DNA of 64,000 nucleotides, from the NCBI GenBank assembly GCA_026315105.1, contig CM048744.1, positions 360,035,168 to 360,099,167 on the forward strand, in the 5' to 3' direction. Numbering within the stretch: the stretch's first letter is position 1; every line of letters starts with the position of its first letter. Origin of the DNA: Locusta migratoria (taxonomy: Eukaryota > Arthropoda > Insecta > Orthoptera > Acrididae). The notes under the pieces were generated by a model. That model made no database searches and was not told the DNA's origin. It saw nothing but the letters and a program-made list of their open reading frames with translations. Below are positions 43,881-53,069 of the stretch, one piece after another. A program made the position numbers and the translations under genes.

Positions 43881-44085
43881 AACTACCTTTCTGCGATATA
43901 TCTCCAAAAGAAGAATTACGATCCGTTACTGACTTCATTACAAAGATAAGGAATAACATTTAAATGACTACCGGATACCCACCACAACGAGGCCATGCGT
44001 TGGTTTCATTCAACAGTAATCACCATATGCTAATGTTTGGAAAACATAGTTACCTATTGCCAAGTCAGCGAACTGGTATATGGTT

Positions 44086-44493
44086 CAGAATGAAAATAAC
44101 AGACACGTTCGCAAAATGTTATTACAATTGATTAGAGAATAAGGTGACCGGTATAGATATACTCTGAGATCATCAGACCGATACGTCGTTGAAGCTTGAG
44201 CTCATCGCCTCGGCATCAACGACGAATCAGTCTGATGAATATCTCAGAGTACATCGGAACCGGTCGCCCTAATATCAAATACACTGTAATAACTGCCGGC
44301 CGCCATGGCCGAGCTGTCTGCGGCGCGTCAGTCTGCACGGCCGCTACGGTCGGGGGTTCGAATCCCCCCTCCGGCATGGATATTTGTGTCGTCTTCAGTA
44401 TAAGATAGTTCATAAGTAGTTTGGCCCCGCAGTTAAGTCCCTTAAGCTTAAGCTTAACAAACAACATTTGTAATAACATTTTGCGAACGTGAT
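44086..44493. repeat. Fold-back MITE split by a SINE
   Basis: AGAATGAAAATAA, CACGTTCGCAAAATGTTATT, ACCGGTATAGATATACTCTGAG and CATCAGACCGA on the left mirror TCTGATGAATATCTCAGAGT, CGGAACCGGTCGCCCTAAT, AATAACATTTTGCGAACGTG on the right. No coding. Confidence 0.75.
44294..44468 (+). repeat. SINE in the fold-back MITE
   Basis: First-subfamily variant (GCCGGCCGCCATGGCCGAGC head) with a deletion in the body. The duplication TGTAATAAC lies at 44285-44293 and 44469-44477. Confidence 0.88.
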
Positions 44494-44611
44494 TTATTTT
44501 CATTCTCGATCACCATATGCGTTGAAAAATTTATCTGGCTGGGAGAAGGGACGCCAGGGCAAGTCATTCCTATTCTCAAGAGGGGTCGTCGAACAGATGC
44601 GCAACTATATG

Positions 44612-44985
44612 CCTCGATGAAACTTTCTGGCAGATTAAAATTGTGTGCCGGACCTTTGCCTTTCGCATTCAAGCGCTCTATCCTTTGAGCTTTCCCGACA
44701 CGCTGCACAGTCCGTCCTCACAACTTTACTTCTGCCAGTACCTCGCCTCCTACTTTCCAGACTTCACAGAAGCTCTCCTGCGAACCTTGCAAGAATAGCA
44801 CTCCTGCAGTAAAGGATATGGTGGAGACGTGGTTTGGGCACAGCCTAGGGGAAGTTTCCAGAATGAAACTTTCACTCTGCAACGGAGTATACGCTGAAAC
44901 TTCCTGACATATTGTAATCTTCCAGGAAGTTTCATATCAGCGCATACTCCGTTGCAGAGTGAAAGTTTCATTCTGGATATGCCTG
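44612..44985 (-). repeat. tRNA-derived repeat (second family), with inverted 3' duplicate
   Basis: GAAACTTTCTGGCAGATTAA, TTTGCCTTTCGCATTCAAGC, GAAGCTCTCCTGCGAACCTT and TAAAGGATATGGTGGAGACG follow the minus strand of a common insect tRNA-like element. 44861-44908 (CCAGAATGAAACTTTCACTC) and 44925-44979 (GAGTGAAAGTTTCATTCTGG) are inverted copies facing each other. Confidence 0.65.
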
Positions 44986-45019
44986 TTTGTCTGAGTCTTT
45001 TGTAGAAATGTAGTACATG

Positions 45020-45970
45020 TTTTACTTGACTTGACTTATTTCCTAAGCGGAGCATAGGGAGCATAGTGCATCAACGAACTTCCACCATCGGACTCTGTTC
45101 TACGCCAGTGTCTTGTTCAGGCCTTCCTTACTTTCTCGCTCCTTTCTGCTATTACACTTCGCCTCCATGTATTCCTTGGTCTGCCTCTTCTCCTGTTGCC
45201 TTGTGAGTTCCATTCTAGGGCTTGTCTTTACCACGCCTTAATGTATGCCCAATCCACTTCCATTTCCTACAGCGTATCCCAATATCAATGGGTCTTTGTT
45301 GGGTTCTTCTCCATAGCTCTTCGTTGGAGATTACTTGTGGCCACGATATCATCAAGATATTCCTCAAACTTCTATTCACAAATATTTGAAGTCTGCTAAT
45401 GAGCTGTTGGTTTTCCATGATTCACACCCATAGACCAGTACCGACTTGAATATGCGTATTTTTGTATAGCTGTTAAGTTCCCTTGATTTCCAGATTGGTC
45501 TCAGCACTGCAAATGCCCTTTTAGCCTTATTTATTCTATTTCCTATATCTCCGACATCCCCCCCCCTTGGGGGGTGACTAAACTTCCCAGGTAGCAAAAC
45601 TGCTTGACTTGCTCCATCACTAGCTGTTTTTTTTTTTTTTTTTTTTTTGAAAAAATGAAAAGCTTCAATTTCGTTATTAAAGCGCATCTCCTTAGTTTTC
45701 TTTCCATTTATCTTCACACCAACTCTGATGCTTCGGTTTTTAAATCATTCAGCATTGCTTCCATATCATTGTAACTGCTGGATAGCAAACACAGGTCATC
45801 TGCAAAGTCCTCCAACCTGCCTGTCAATCCCCATTTAATTCCTCTTCGGCGATTCATTGCTTCTGCATCACTAGATCCAGCACCATCAGAAATAGAATAA
45901 GTGACAACATCAGAAATAGAATAGGTGACAGCAACCATCCTTGCTAACTCCTGTGTCCACGCCAATGCAT
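45020..45970 (-). pseudogene. RTE-like LINE ORF2, RT motif C to C-terminus
   Basis: Minus frames: RLEDFADDLCLLSSSYNDME (catalytic FADD, 45714-45965), KINGKKTKEMRFN, then a Lys run from a poly-T of about 22 at 45627-45648, NRINKAKRAFAVLRPIWKSR, VLVYGCESWK, LQIFVNRSLRNILMISWPQV and RKWKWIGHTLRR. This is the thumb/C-terminal signature of a widespread animal LINE clade. The poly-T tract and frameshifts break it. Confidence 0.75.
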
Positions 45971-46199
45971 TATGTCAGCTCTGCAGACAGAAAATCTCTT
46001 CCATAGGATTCACATAACTATATTATTTTAGGACACCAATGTGAACCTGGAATCAATACTACCGTCTCATGATTGACACAGGCCCGAAACTAGTAACGGC
46101 GCAATAAATTGATTTATAAAAATCTTGTAGCTGGTTGCTGTATTTATTTAGTACAGTATTGATCATAGAATGAAGGCTTTGACGGCAGGTATCGTCATT

Positions 46200-46790
46200 A
46201 CTTAAAGCTTCCGATCTGAGATGTCACTGTTCATACATAAAACTTTCCCCTGACGTTTCGCACTCGTCTGCGGAAGGCATCCTCGGAGGTAAAGCGGCGT
46301 ACTGCAACGAGAGCGCGAGTAAGCGCCGTATATATAGGCAAAACAGAGGGCGCTGCTGTCAGTCTCGTGGTGTCGGCTGTGCTGAGGTCTCTGCTATTGC
46401 CAAACTCCTTGACTGAAATCAATCGATTGTCATGCTGTTGCTACAGTGTTGACATCCATATCTTATCAAGTTGGAGACCTTCCTCTTTTTTGTTAAAATT
46501 ATTTCGATGTTTAAAAATCTCAATGGCCTCACTGTACAAACGCGCATAATAATGCGAAGTCTTGGCTATGACGGACGTCTCGTAAAATTTTATTTCGTGG
46601 TCACCTTGATACACGTGTTCCGGTACAGCCGATTTATCAGTATGTCCGAGGCGGCAGTTCCTTTTGTGTTCGCTCAGAGAAGTGTTGACACTTCTTTTAG
46701 TTGTACCTATATAAACTTGTCCACAACTGCAGGGGATTTTATAGACATCTGGTGTAGCCAGGGGATGTCGCTTATCTTTTGAAGATCTTT
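46200..46790 (-). pseudogene. Penelope-like element: GIY-YIG domain plus terminus with hammerhead remnant
   Basis: The minus strand reads DVYKIPCSCGQVYIGTTKRS, then SLSEHKRNCRLGHTDKSAVP and EHVYQG-DHEIKF: a GIY-YIG nuclease with the expected Arg and EH. It continues through EAIEIFKHRNN to KEFGNSRDLSTADTTRLTAA and VRRFTSEDAFRRRVRNVRGK (46231-46422), the last being translation of the terminal repeat. No RT in this copy. Confidence 0.75.
46247..46291 (-). ncRNA. Hammerhead-like core, one core base changed
   Basis: Minus strand: CCT, CCGAGGA (consensus CTGANGA; T to C), a long imperfect stem II, GAAA, ACGT overlap with triplet GTC, AGG pairing the leading CCT. Confidence 0.5.
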
Positions 46791-47095
46791 ATTTTTTTTA
46801 TTATTTTTTTTTTTATTTATTTTTTTTTTTCGTGGTTGGTCTGAAAACAGTATTATTACGCAAACAGCTGCGGTATTCTCTAACAAAAAATAATAGATGA
46901 AACAATGTAAATATCGAGTGAATTGGAAAATTCTAAGAGGGTGAAGTAATTTGTTTATATCCTGAAGTGTATGTCAATTGTTAATTTTTCGATGAAGCCA
47001 CCGTGTAAATTGTGGCTCAAATGTGACATGTGGTCCACGGTTAGGGGGCAGTGCCACACTTTGCTACTGTGAGTCGGCGTGGCTCTGTGTTGCAG

Positions 47096-47236
47096 GCTGG
47101 TACTGGGTGTTCAGCATCATCGTGACGGCGTGCTACACGGGCTCCATCATCGCGTTCGTCACGCTGCCCGTCTACCCCTCCCTGCTCGACACCTGCCAGC
47201 AGGCCGCCGACTGGGGCTTCGCCGTCGGCACTCTGG
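47096..47236 (+). CDS. Ir21a: Ionotropic receptor (Ir21a-like), internal exon C: last channel helix and start of lobe S2
   Basis: The acceptor CTGTGTTGCAG precedes and the donor CTCTGG|GTAACA follows. The exon is two bases, 46 codons and one base. With exon B's last G it begins GWYWVFSIIVTACYTGSIIA, then FVTLPVYPSLLDTCQQAADW and GFAVGTL. 'CYTGSIIAFVT' occupies the place of SYTANLAAFLT in the M3 gate helix of glutamate receptors; 'VGTL' starts the S2 ligand-binding lobe. The next codon is split after G (Gly, or another G-starting codon). No downstream exon is seen within the remaining 16.8 kb, so the next intron exceeds that. GC-rich like exons A and B. Confidence 0.88.
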
Positions 47237-47624
47237 GTAACACGCTCTCCATTACCTAGGCAACACACCATGAAATGTTCACATGTCTCTAAATCTGTTG
47301 GGTTTACAAACTACACTACTGGCCATTAAAATTGCTACACCAAGAAGAAATGCAGATGATAAACGGGTATTCATTGGACAAATATATTATACTACAACTG
47401 GGACGTGATTACATTTTCAAGCAATTTGAGTGCATAGATCCCGAGAAATCAGTACCCAGAACAACTACGTCTGGCCGTAATAACGGCCCTGATACGCCTC
47501 AAACAGAGCTGGGATGGAATATACAGGTACAGATGCCCATTCAGCTTCAACACGATACCACAGTTCATCAATAGTAGTGACTGGCGTATTGTGATGAGTC
47601 AGTTGCTCGGCCACCATTGACCAG

Positions 47625-47964
47625 ACGAATGATGATCATTAGAAGGGTAGATCGCGCTACTGATCAGGACGTACTTGACCGAACTGGTGCGAAAGGAAGT
47701 TTCTGGCACATTCTGACTAAGGGATAGATTTTTGGGACACATTCTGAGACATCAACTAATCGTCATCTTAGCATTAGAAGAAAGAGTGTGGGGTAAAAAT
47801 CGTAGACATAGAACGAGGGACGAATACAGTAAGCAGATTTAAAAAAAGAAAAAAAAGTAGGTGGCCGTTCATATTGTCAGAAGAAGAGACTTGCACAGGA
47901 CGAGGTAGCGTGGAGAGCTGCATCAAATCAGTCTGCGGACTGAAGACCACAACAACAACAAAAC
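47625..47964 (+). repeat. LINE 3' end inserted in Tc1 element
   Basis: GATGATCATTAGAAGGGTAG, CAGGACGTACTTGACCGAAC, AGTTTCTGGCACATTCTGAC, AGCTGCATCAAATCAGTCTG and a CAACAACAACAAAAC tail. It is the same tail as 31780-31820 and the reverse of 53080-53340. Confidence 0.75.
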
Positions 47965-48170
47965 GACTATCAATTAACATTTGTCGATACGCTGCCGATC
48001 CTCCTGCATTTCGCGGTCCTTTTGCATTGTTACGACTTCTCGATCTACGACAGCATCGCTCGTGTTGTCGTGGTACGGTTTGATACCGCTGCCTACCAAA
48101 ATCTATGCTGCGCTACCGTTTCTATCATCATCATCTTTTTTTTTTCCTTCCGCATTGTGCAGAATATGCA
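47965..48170 (+). repeat. Repeat shared with 52841-53062 (reverse)
   Basis: ATTAACATTTGTCGATACGC, CTGCATTTCGCGGTCCTTTT, TCGTGTTGTCGTGGTACGGT and a run of ATC/T. It lies next to the CAACA tail of the LINE here, and its reverse copy also lies next to one at 53075, so the two may move together. Confidence 0.65.
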
Positions 48171-49383
48171 TGATCGGTGAGAGATCTGGAGAATGTGCTG
48201 GCCAGGCCAGCAGTCGAACATTTTCAGTATCGAGAAAGGCCTGTACAGGACCTGCAACATGCGGTCGTGCATTATTCAGCTGAAATGTAGGGTTTCACAG
48301 GGATCAATGAAGCGTACAGCCACGGGTCGTAACACATCTGAAATTTAACGGCCACTGTTCAAAGTGCCGTCGATGCGAACAAGAGGTGACCGAGACGTGT
48401 AACCAATGGCACCCCATACCATCACGCCTCGTGAACGACAGTATAGCGATGACGAATACACGCTTCCAATTTGCGTTCACCGCGATATCACCAAACACAG
48501 ATGCGACCATCATGATGCCTCAAACAGAACCTGGATTCATCAGAAAAAATGACGTTTCTGCCATTCGTGCACCCAGGTTCGTCCTTGCGTACATCATCGT
48601 AGGTGCTCCTGTCTGTGATGCAGCGTCAAGAGTAACCGCAGACATGATCTCCGAGCTGATAGTCCATGCTGCTGTAAACGTCGTCGAACTGTTCGTGCAG
48701 ATGATTGTTATCTTGCAAGCATCCCCATCTGTTGACTCAGGGATCGAGACGTGGCTGCACGATCCGTTACAGCCATGCGGATAATATGCCTGTCATCTCG
48801 ACTGCTAGTGATACGAGGCCGTTTGGATCCAGCACGGCGTTTCGTATTGCCCTCTTGTACTCACTGATTCCATATTCTGCTAACAGTCATTGGATCGCGA
48901 CCAACGCGAGCAGCAATGTCGCGATAAGATAAACCGCAATCGCGATAGGCTACAATCCGACCGTTATCAAAGTCGGAAACGTGATGGCACGCATTTCTTC
49001 TCGTTACACGAGGCATCTCAACAACGTTTCACCAGACAACGCCGGTCAACTGCTGTTTGTGTATGAGAAGCCGGTTGGAAACATTCCTCGTTTCAGCACG
49101 TTGTAGGTGTTGCCACCGGCACCAACCTTGTGTGAATGCTCTGAAGAGCTAATCATTAGCATAACACAGCATCTTCTTCCTGTCGGTTAAATTTCGCGTC
49201 TGTAGCACGTCATCTTCATTGTGTAGCAATGTTAATGGCTAGCAGTGTACTTAAACTAAGTTAAACTAACTTAAGGACAATTCAAACACCCATGCCCCTG
49301 GGACGACTCGAACCTCCGACGGCGAGCAACCGCGCGTTCCGCAGCGAGGCACCTTACACCGCTCGGCTACTCCTCCGCGGGAC

Positions 49384-49515
49384 CATTATTGTAATTCCCA
49401 CTGCAAAATTTAAAGCGATTGCAGCAAAATCATTGTTTTCGTGCATACACCAGCTAATTGGAGGTATTGGTCGGCATTAAGAAAGGCATTCGGCCACACT
49501 TTAAGTTGACCATGC
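49384..49515. other. Unrecognised short stretch
   Basis: Sits between the SINE head and the 3' end of the LINE; nothing recognised. Confidence 0.3.
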
Positions 49516-49705
49516 CAAATCTACATCTACATAGATACTCTGCAAATCACATTCAAGTACCTGTCAGAGGGTTTATTAACCACTTTTATAACTTTTCTGT
49601 ACCGTTCCATTCTCTAATAGCGCGCGGAAGTAAAAGTCAATGATTAAAATTTCGCAAATAGATCTCGTCGCAACGAATAACGGCGTTCTTTTAATGATTT
49701 CCACC

Positions 49706-50518
49706 TCAAATCGTGCAAAATTTCCGTGACGCTTTGCCCCTGTAACGTGATAAAACAAAACGAGTTGCCCTTCTCTGAACCTTCTCAATGTCTTCCGTCA
49801 ATCCCACCTGGTGAGGGTCGCAACAGTACTCCAGGAGAGGACGCACAAGTGTGATGTAGGCAGTCTCTTTGTTGGAGCTGGTGCATCTTCGAAGCGTTCT
49901 GCCGATGAAACGTAACCTTTGGTTCGCCTTCCCCACAATATTTTCTATGTGTTCTCTCCAGTCAAAGTTGTTCGTAATTGTAACTCCTAGGTATTTGGTA
50001 GAATCTACGACCTTAAGGTTTGACTGATTTATCGCGTAATTGAAGTTCAGCGGATTTCTTTTAGTGGTCATGTGTATTACTTCACACTTTTCTTTATTTA
50101 GTGTCAATTGCCAATTTTCGCACCATGCAGAAAATTTGTCTACATCGCTTAGCAGTTGCTTTTGATCCTCTGTTGACTTCACTAACCGATAAACGACAGT
50201 ATCATCCGCGAACAATCTAAGGGAGCTGTTCAGATTGTCTCCTAAATCGTTTATAAACACGAGGAAGAGTAGGGGACCTATAACGCTTCCCTGTGGAACG
50301 CCAAATATCACTTCTGTTTTACTCGATGACTTACCGTCAATTACAACGAACTGTGTTCTTTCTGATAGGAAATCGTGAATCCAACCGCACAATTGGGGAG
50401 AAATTCCATAAGCATGCAATTTCATAAGAAGCCGCTTGTGGGGTACAGTGTCAAAAGCCTTCCTGAAATCCAGAAATATGGAATCGATTTGAGATCCCTT
50501 GTCGATGGCACTTAACAC
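49706..50518 (-). pseudogene. LINE ORF2 reverse transcriptase palm to C-terminus
   Basis: A 270-codon open frame: IDSIFLDFRKAFDTVPHKRL (catalytic Asp of motif A), VPQGSVIGPLLFLVFINDLG (motif B region), LRLFADDTVVYRLVKSTEDQ (catalytic FADD), WCENWQLTLNKEKCEVIHMT, KYLGVTITNN and EKVQRRATRFVLSRYRG. All RT catalytic residues are present. It is truncated by a frameshift at the N-terminal side near 50520. In an intact element it would make cDNA at the nicked target. Confidence 0.88.
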
Positions 50519-50639
50519 TTCATGTGAATAAAGGGCAAGCTGTGTTTCGCAAGAGTGATACTTTCAGAATCCGTGTTGACTACTGGTTAATAGGTCGTTC
50601 TCTTCGAGGTAGTTCATAATATTCGAACAAAGTATATGT

Positions 50640-51262
50640 TCCAAAATCCTACTGCAAATCGAAGTCAACGAGATCACTCCTATTGCCTTTCTTGAATATT
50701 GGAGTAACTTGGGCAACTTTCCAGTCTTTGGGTACGGATCTTTCGCTGAGTGATCGGTTGTAGATGATAGCTAAGTACGGAGCTATTGCATCAGAATACT
50801 CTGAGATGAATCTAGTTGGTATACAATCAGGCCCGGAAGATTTATTTTTGTTTAGTGACTTAAGTTGTTTTACTACTCCAGGAGCATCTACTTCTAAGTT
50901 TCGCATGCTGGCAGCTGTTCTTGGATTGAATACTGGAGTGTTCACTTCGTCTTCGTTGGTGAACGAATTACGGAAAGCTGTGTATAGTAATTCTGCCTTA
51001 GCAGTACTGTCATCGGTAGTATTACCATTGCTATCGAGTAGTGAAGGTATTGTTTGTGTTTTGCTGCTAGTGTACTTCACATATGACCAGAATTTCTTTG
51101 GATTTTCTGCAAGATTACGGGACAGGATTTCGTTGTGGTAACTACTATAGGCTTCTCGCATTGAAGTCCGCGCTAGGTCGCGAGTTTCAGTAAAAGATTG
51201 CCAGTCTTGTGGATTGTGTCTTTTTAAATTTTGCATGCGTTTTTCTTTGTTTCTGCAACAGT
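50640..51262 (-). pseudogene. LINE ORF2 linker and RT N-terminal part
   Basis: NPKKFWSYVKYTSSKTQTIP, DAPGVVKQLKSLNKNKSSGP, DCIPTRFISEYSDAIAPYLA and SVPKDWKVAQVTPIFKKGNR ('PxxWKxAxVxPIFKKG' is RT block 0/1). The open frame extends upstream into the SINE and begins there at an unrelated Met, so that start is an artefact. Confidence 0.85.
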
Positions 51263-51272
51263 GATCTGACCT

Positions 51273-51471
51273 GGCCGGCCGCGGTGGCCGAGGGGACTGA
51301 GGCGCTTCAGTCACGGTCTGCACGGCCACTACGGTCGGGGGTTCGAATCCCCCCTCGGGCATGGATATTTGTGCCGTCCTTAGTGTAAGCTACGTCATAA
51401 GTAGTTTGTAAGTCTAGAGATTGATGACCCCGTAGTTAAGTCCCATAAGATATACAAACATTTGAACATTT
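51273..51471 (+). repeat. SINE (first subfamily), full length, in LINE
   Basis: 199 bp: GGCCGGCCGCGGTGGCCGAG head, GGGGGTTCGAATCCCCCCTC, tail ACAAACATTTGAACATT. The 10-bp duplication GATCTGACCT lies at 51263-51272 and 51472-51481. A good reference copy for the subfamily. Confidence 0.95.
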
Positions 51472-51481
51472 GATCTGACCT

Positions 51482-52494
51482 GTTTTGTGTACCACGGGGG
51501 TCATCCCCTCTTTTATTAATTTATTTGGTATAAATCTCTCGATTGCTACTGATATTATATCTTTGAAAGTAAGCCACAACTGATCTACACTCGCATTTTT
51601 AGTTTTGAAAGACTGGAGACAATCACTCAGGAAAGCGGGAAGCGAATTTTTATCTGCTTTATTGAATAGATATATTTTTCGTTTATTTTTGGTGCATTTG
51701 GGCATTTCGACATTCAGTCTCGCTACTACAACTCTATGTTCGCTAATCCCTGTATCTGGTTTGATGCTCTTTACTATCTCCGGATTATTTGTTGCTAGGA
51801 GATCAACGGTATTTTCGCAACCACTTACTATTTTAATGGGTTCATGAACTAACTGTTCGAAGTAGTTTTCAGAAAAAGCATTCAGAACTAGTTCGGACGA
51901 TGTTTTATATTTGCCGCCGGTTTTGAATACGTAATTATGCCAACATATCGAGGGTAAATAAAAGTCGCCACCGATTATAACAGTATGCTTCGGATACCTA
52001 TTTGAAATGTTATTCAAGCTTTCTTTGAACATTTCGGCAACCGCATCGTCTGAGTCAGGGGGCCGATAAAAAGATCCAATTATTAATTTATCCCGGTTGT
52101 CAGGTATAACCTCTACCCAGACCAACTCACAGGAAGTATCTGTCCCAATTTCGCTGCAGGATAGACCGTTAGTAACAGCAATAAACACACCACCCCCTTG
52201 TTTATTTATTCTATCCTTTCTGAAGACCATTTGGCCCTTTGAAAAAATTTCGGCCGAACTTATCTCAGGCGTCAGCCAGCTTTCAGAGCCTATAACGATA
52301 TGTGCCTCAGTACTTTCTATCAGCGCTTGGAGCTCTGGAACTTTCCCAATACAGCTACGACAATTTACAATTGTTATACCAATGGTTTCTACATCTGCTT
52401 TCGTCCTGTGTCTGACCTGCCCCCTTTGAGACTGAAACCCATTTGGTGTATTCCCGAGGCCCTCTAACCTAAAAAACCGCCCATTCCACACCAC
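51482..52494 (-). pseudogene. LINE ORF2 AP-like endonuclease domain
   Basis: A long open frame from MVWNGRFFRLEGLGN to the SINE. Motifs: NCRSCIGKVPELQALIESTE, HIVIGSESWLTPEI (catalytic Glu), GGGVFIAV, CELVWVEVIP, LIIGSFYRPP, VIIGGDFYLPSICWHN (GDF; usual GDFN), DLLATNNPEI and DTGISEHRVVVARLN (S-E/D-H, catalytic His). The GDFN Asn appears as Tyr here, a likely inactivating change. Nicks target DNA in an intact element. The SINE cuts the frame before RT. Confidence 0.85.
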
Positions 52495-52835
52495 ACAGCC
52501 CCCGCTACCCGTGTAGCCGCTTCCTGAGTATAGTGGACTCCTGACCTATTTAGCGGAACCCGAAAACCCACCACCCTTTGACGTAAGTCGAGGAATCTGC
52601 AGCCCACTCGGTCGCAGAACCGTCTGAGCCTCTGATTCAGACCCTCCACTCGGCTCTGAACCAAAGGTTCGCAGTCAGTCCTGTCGACAATGCTGCAGAT
52701 GGTGAGCTCCGCTTTCATCTTGCAAGCAAGACTGGCAGTCTTTACCATTTCTGATAGCCGCTCAAAACCAGAGAGGATCTCTTCCGATCCAAAGCGACAC
52801 ACATCATTGGTCCCGACATGAGCCACCACCTGCAC
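52495..52835 (-). pseudogene. LINE ORF1 SGNH/esterase domain, C-terminal part
   Basis: VVAHVGTNDVCRFGSEEILS (block III, G-x-N-D intact), ELTICSIVDRTDC, FCDRVGCRFLDLRQRVVGFR and VPLNRSGVHYTQEAATRVAG (block V His in 'GVHYT', as D/G-x-x-H). Good agreement with 12870-13380 on + and 10900-11233. N-terminal block I lies beyond the truncation. Confidence 0.7.
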
Positions 52836-52840
52836 CCTGT

Positions 52841-53062
52841 GCTCTTCCGATTAACCGCGCCAATCACGCACATTCTGGACAATGAGGAAGGGAAAAAATA
52901 GATGATGATGATAGAAAGGGTAGCGCAGCATAGATTTTGGTGGGCAGCGATATCAAACCGTACCACAACAACACGAGCGATGCTGTAGTAGATCAAAAAG
53001 TCGCAACAATGGAAAACGACCGCGAAATGCAGGAGGATCGGCAGCGTATCGACAAATGTTAA
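52841..53062 (-). repeat. Repeat shared with 47965-48170
   Basis: Reverse complement of that repeat (GCGACAAATGTTAATTG-like end, CGAAATGCAGGAGGATCGGC, CGTACCACAACAACACGAGC). It abuts the LINE ORF1 truncation on one side and a LINE 3' tail on the other. Confidence 0.65.
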
Positions 53063-53069
53063 TTGAGAG

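Larger units (their letters stand above)
47314..49247 (-). mobile_element. Tc1-like transposon, degenerate, with LINE inserted
   Basis: The ends CACTACTGGCCATTAAAATT and the complement CACTGCTAGCCATTAACATT lie between TA at 47312-47313 and 49248-49249. The minus strand holds transposase pieces such as WYGVPLVTRLGHLLF-like and SDESRFCL (catalytic-region motif, in broken frames near 48500-48560). The copy is enlarged by the block at 47625-48176. This Tc1 family is widespread in insects; this copy is inactive. Confidence 0.8.
47270..49383 (-). repeat. SINE split by a Tc1-like element
   Basis: The 3' end lies at 47270-47313 (AAATGTTCACATG ... GGGTTTACAAACTA). The head and spacer lie at 49248-49383 (TACTTAAACTAAG ... 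CTCGGCTACTCCTCCGCGGG). Joined at the TA, the body CAAACTACTTAAACTAAG is restored. A short body segment is missing from the left part. Confidence 0.85.
49516..52840 (-). mobile_element. CR1-like LINE, best-preserved copy
   Basis: 3' end at 49516 (complement of ...GTAGATTTGG). Coding from high to low coordinates: ORF1 esterase part, ORF2 endonuclease, [SINE 51273-51471], RT, C-terminus. It is cut at about 52840, where a different repeat joins, so the 5' part of ORF1 is missing. It has a few frameshifts only. Other copies in this window: 7400, 9193, 12380, 18162, 26312, 35839, 54503 and 58722. Confidence 0.88.

Noticed and set aside
48386..48784. 132-codon plus-strand frame as a gene
   Set aside because: Antisense shadow of the Tc1-like transposase encoded on the minus strand.
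51273..51471. tRNA genes suggested by A-box/B-box motifs in many places
   Set aside because: All occur in the heads of repeated SINEs with a shared non-tRNA body and tail and target duplications, and lack a full acceptor stem.
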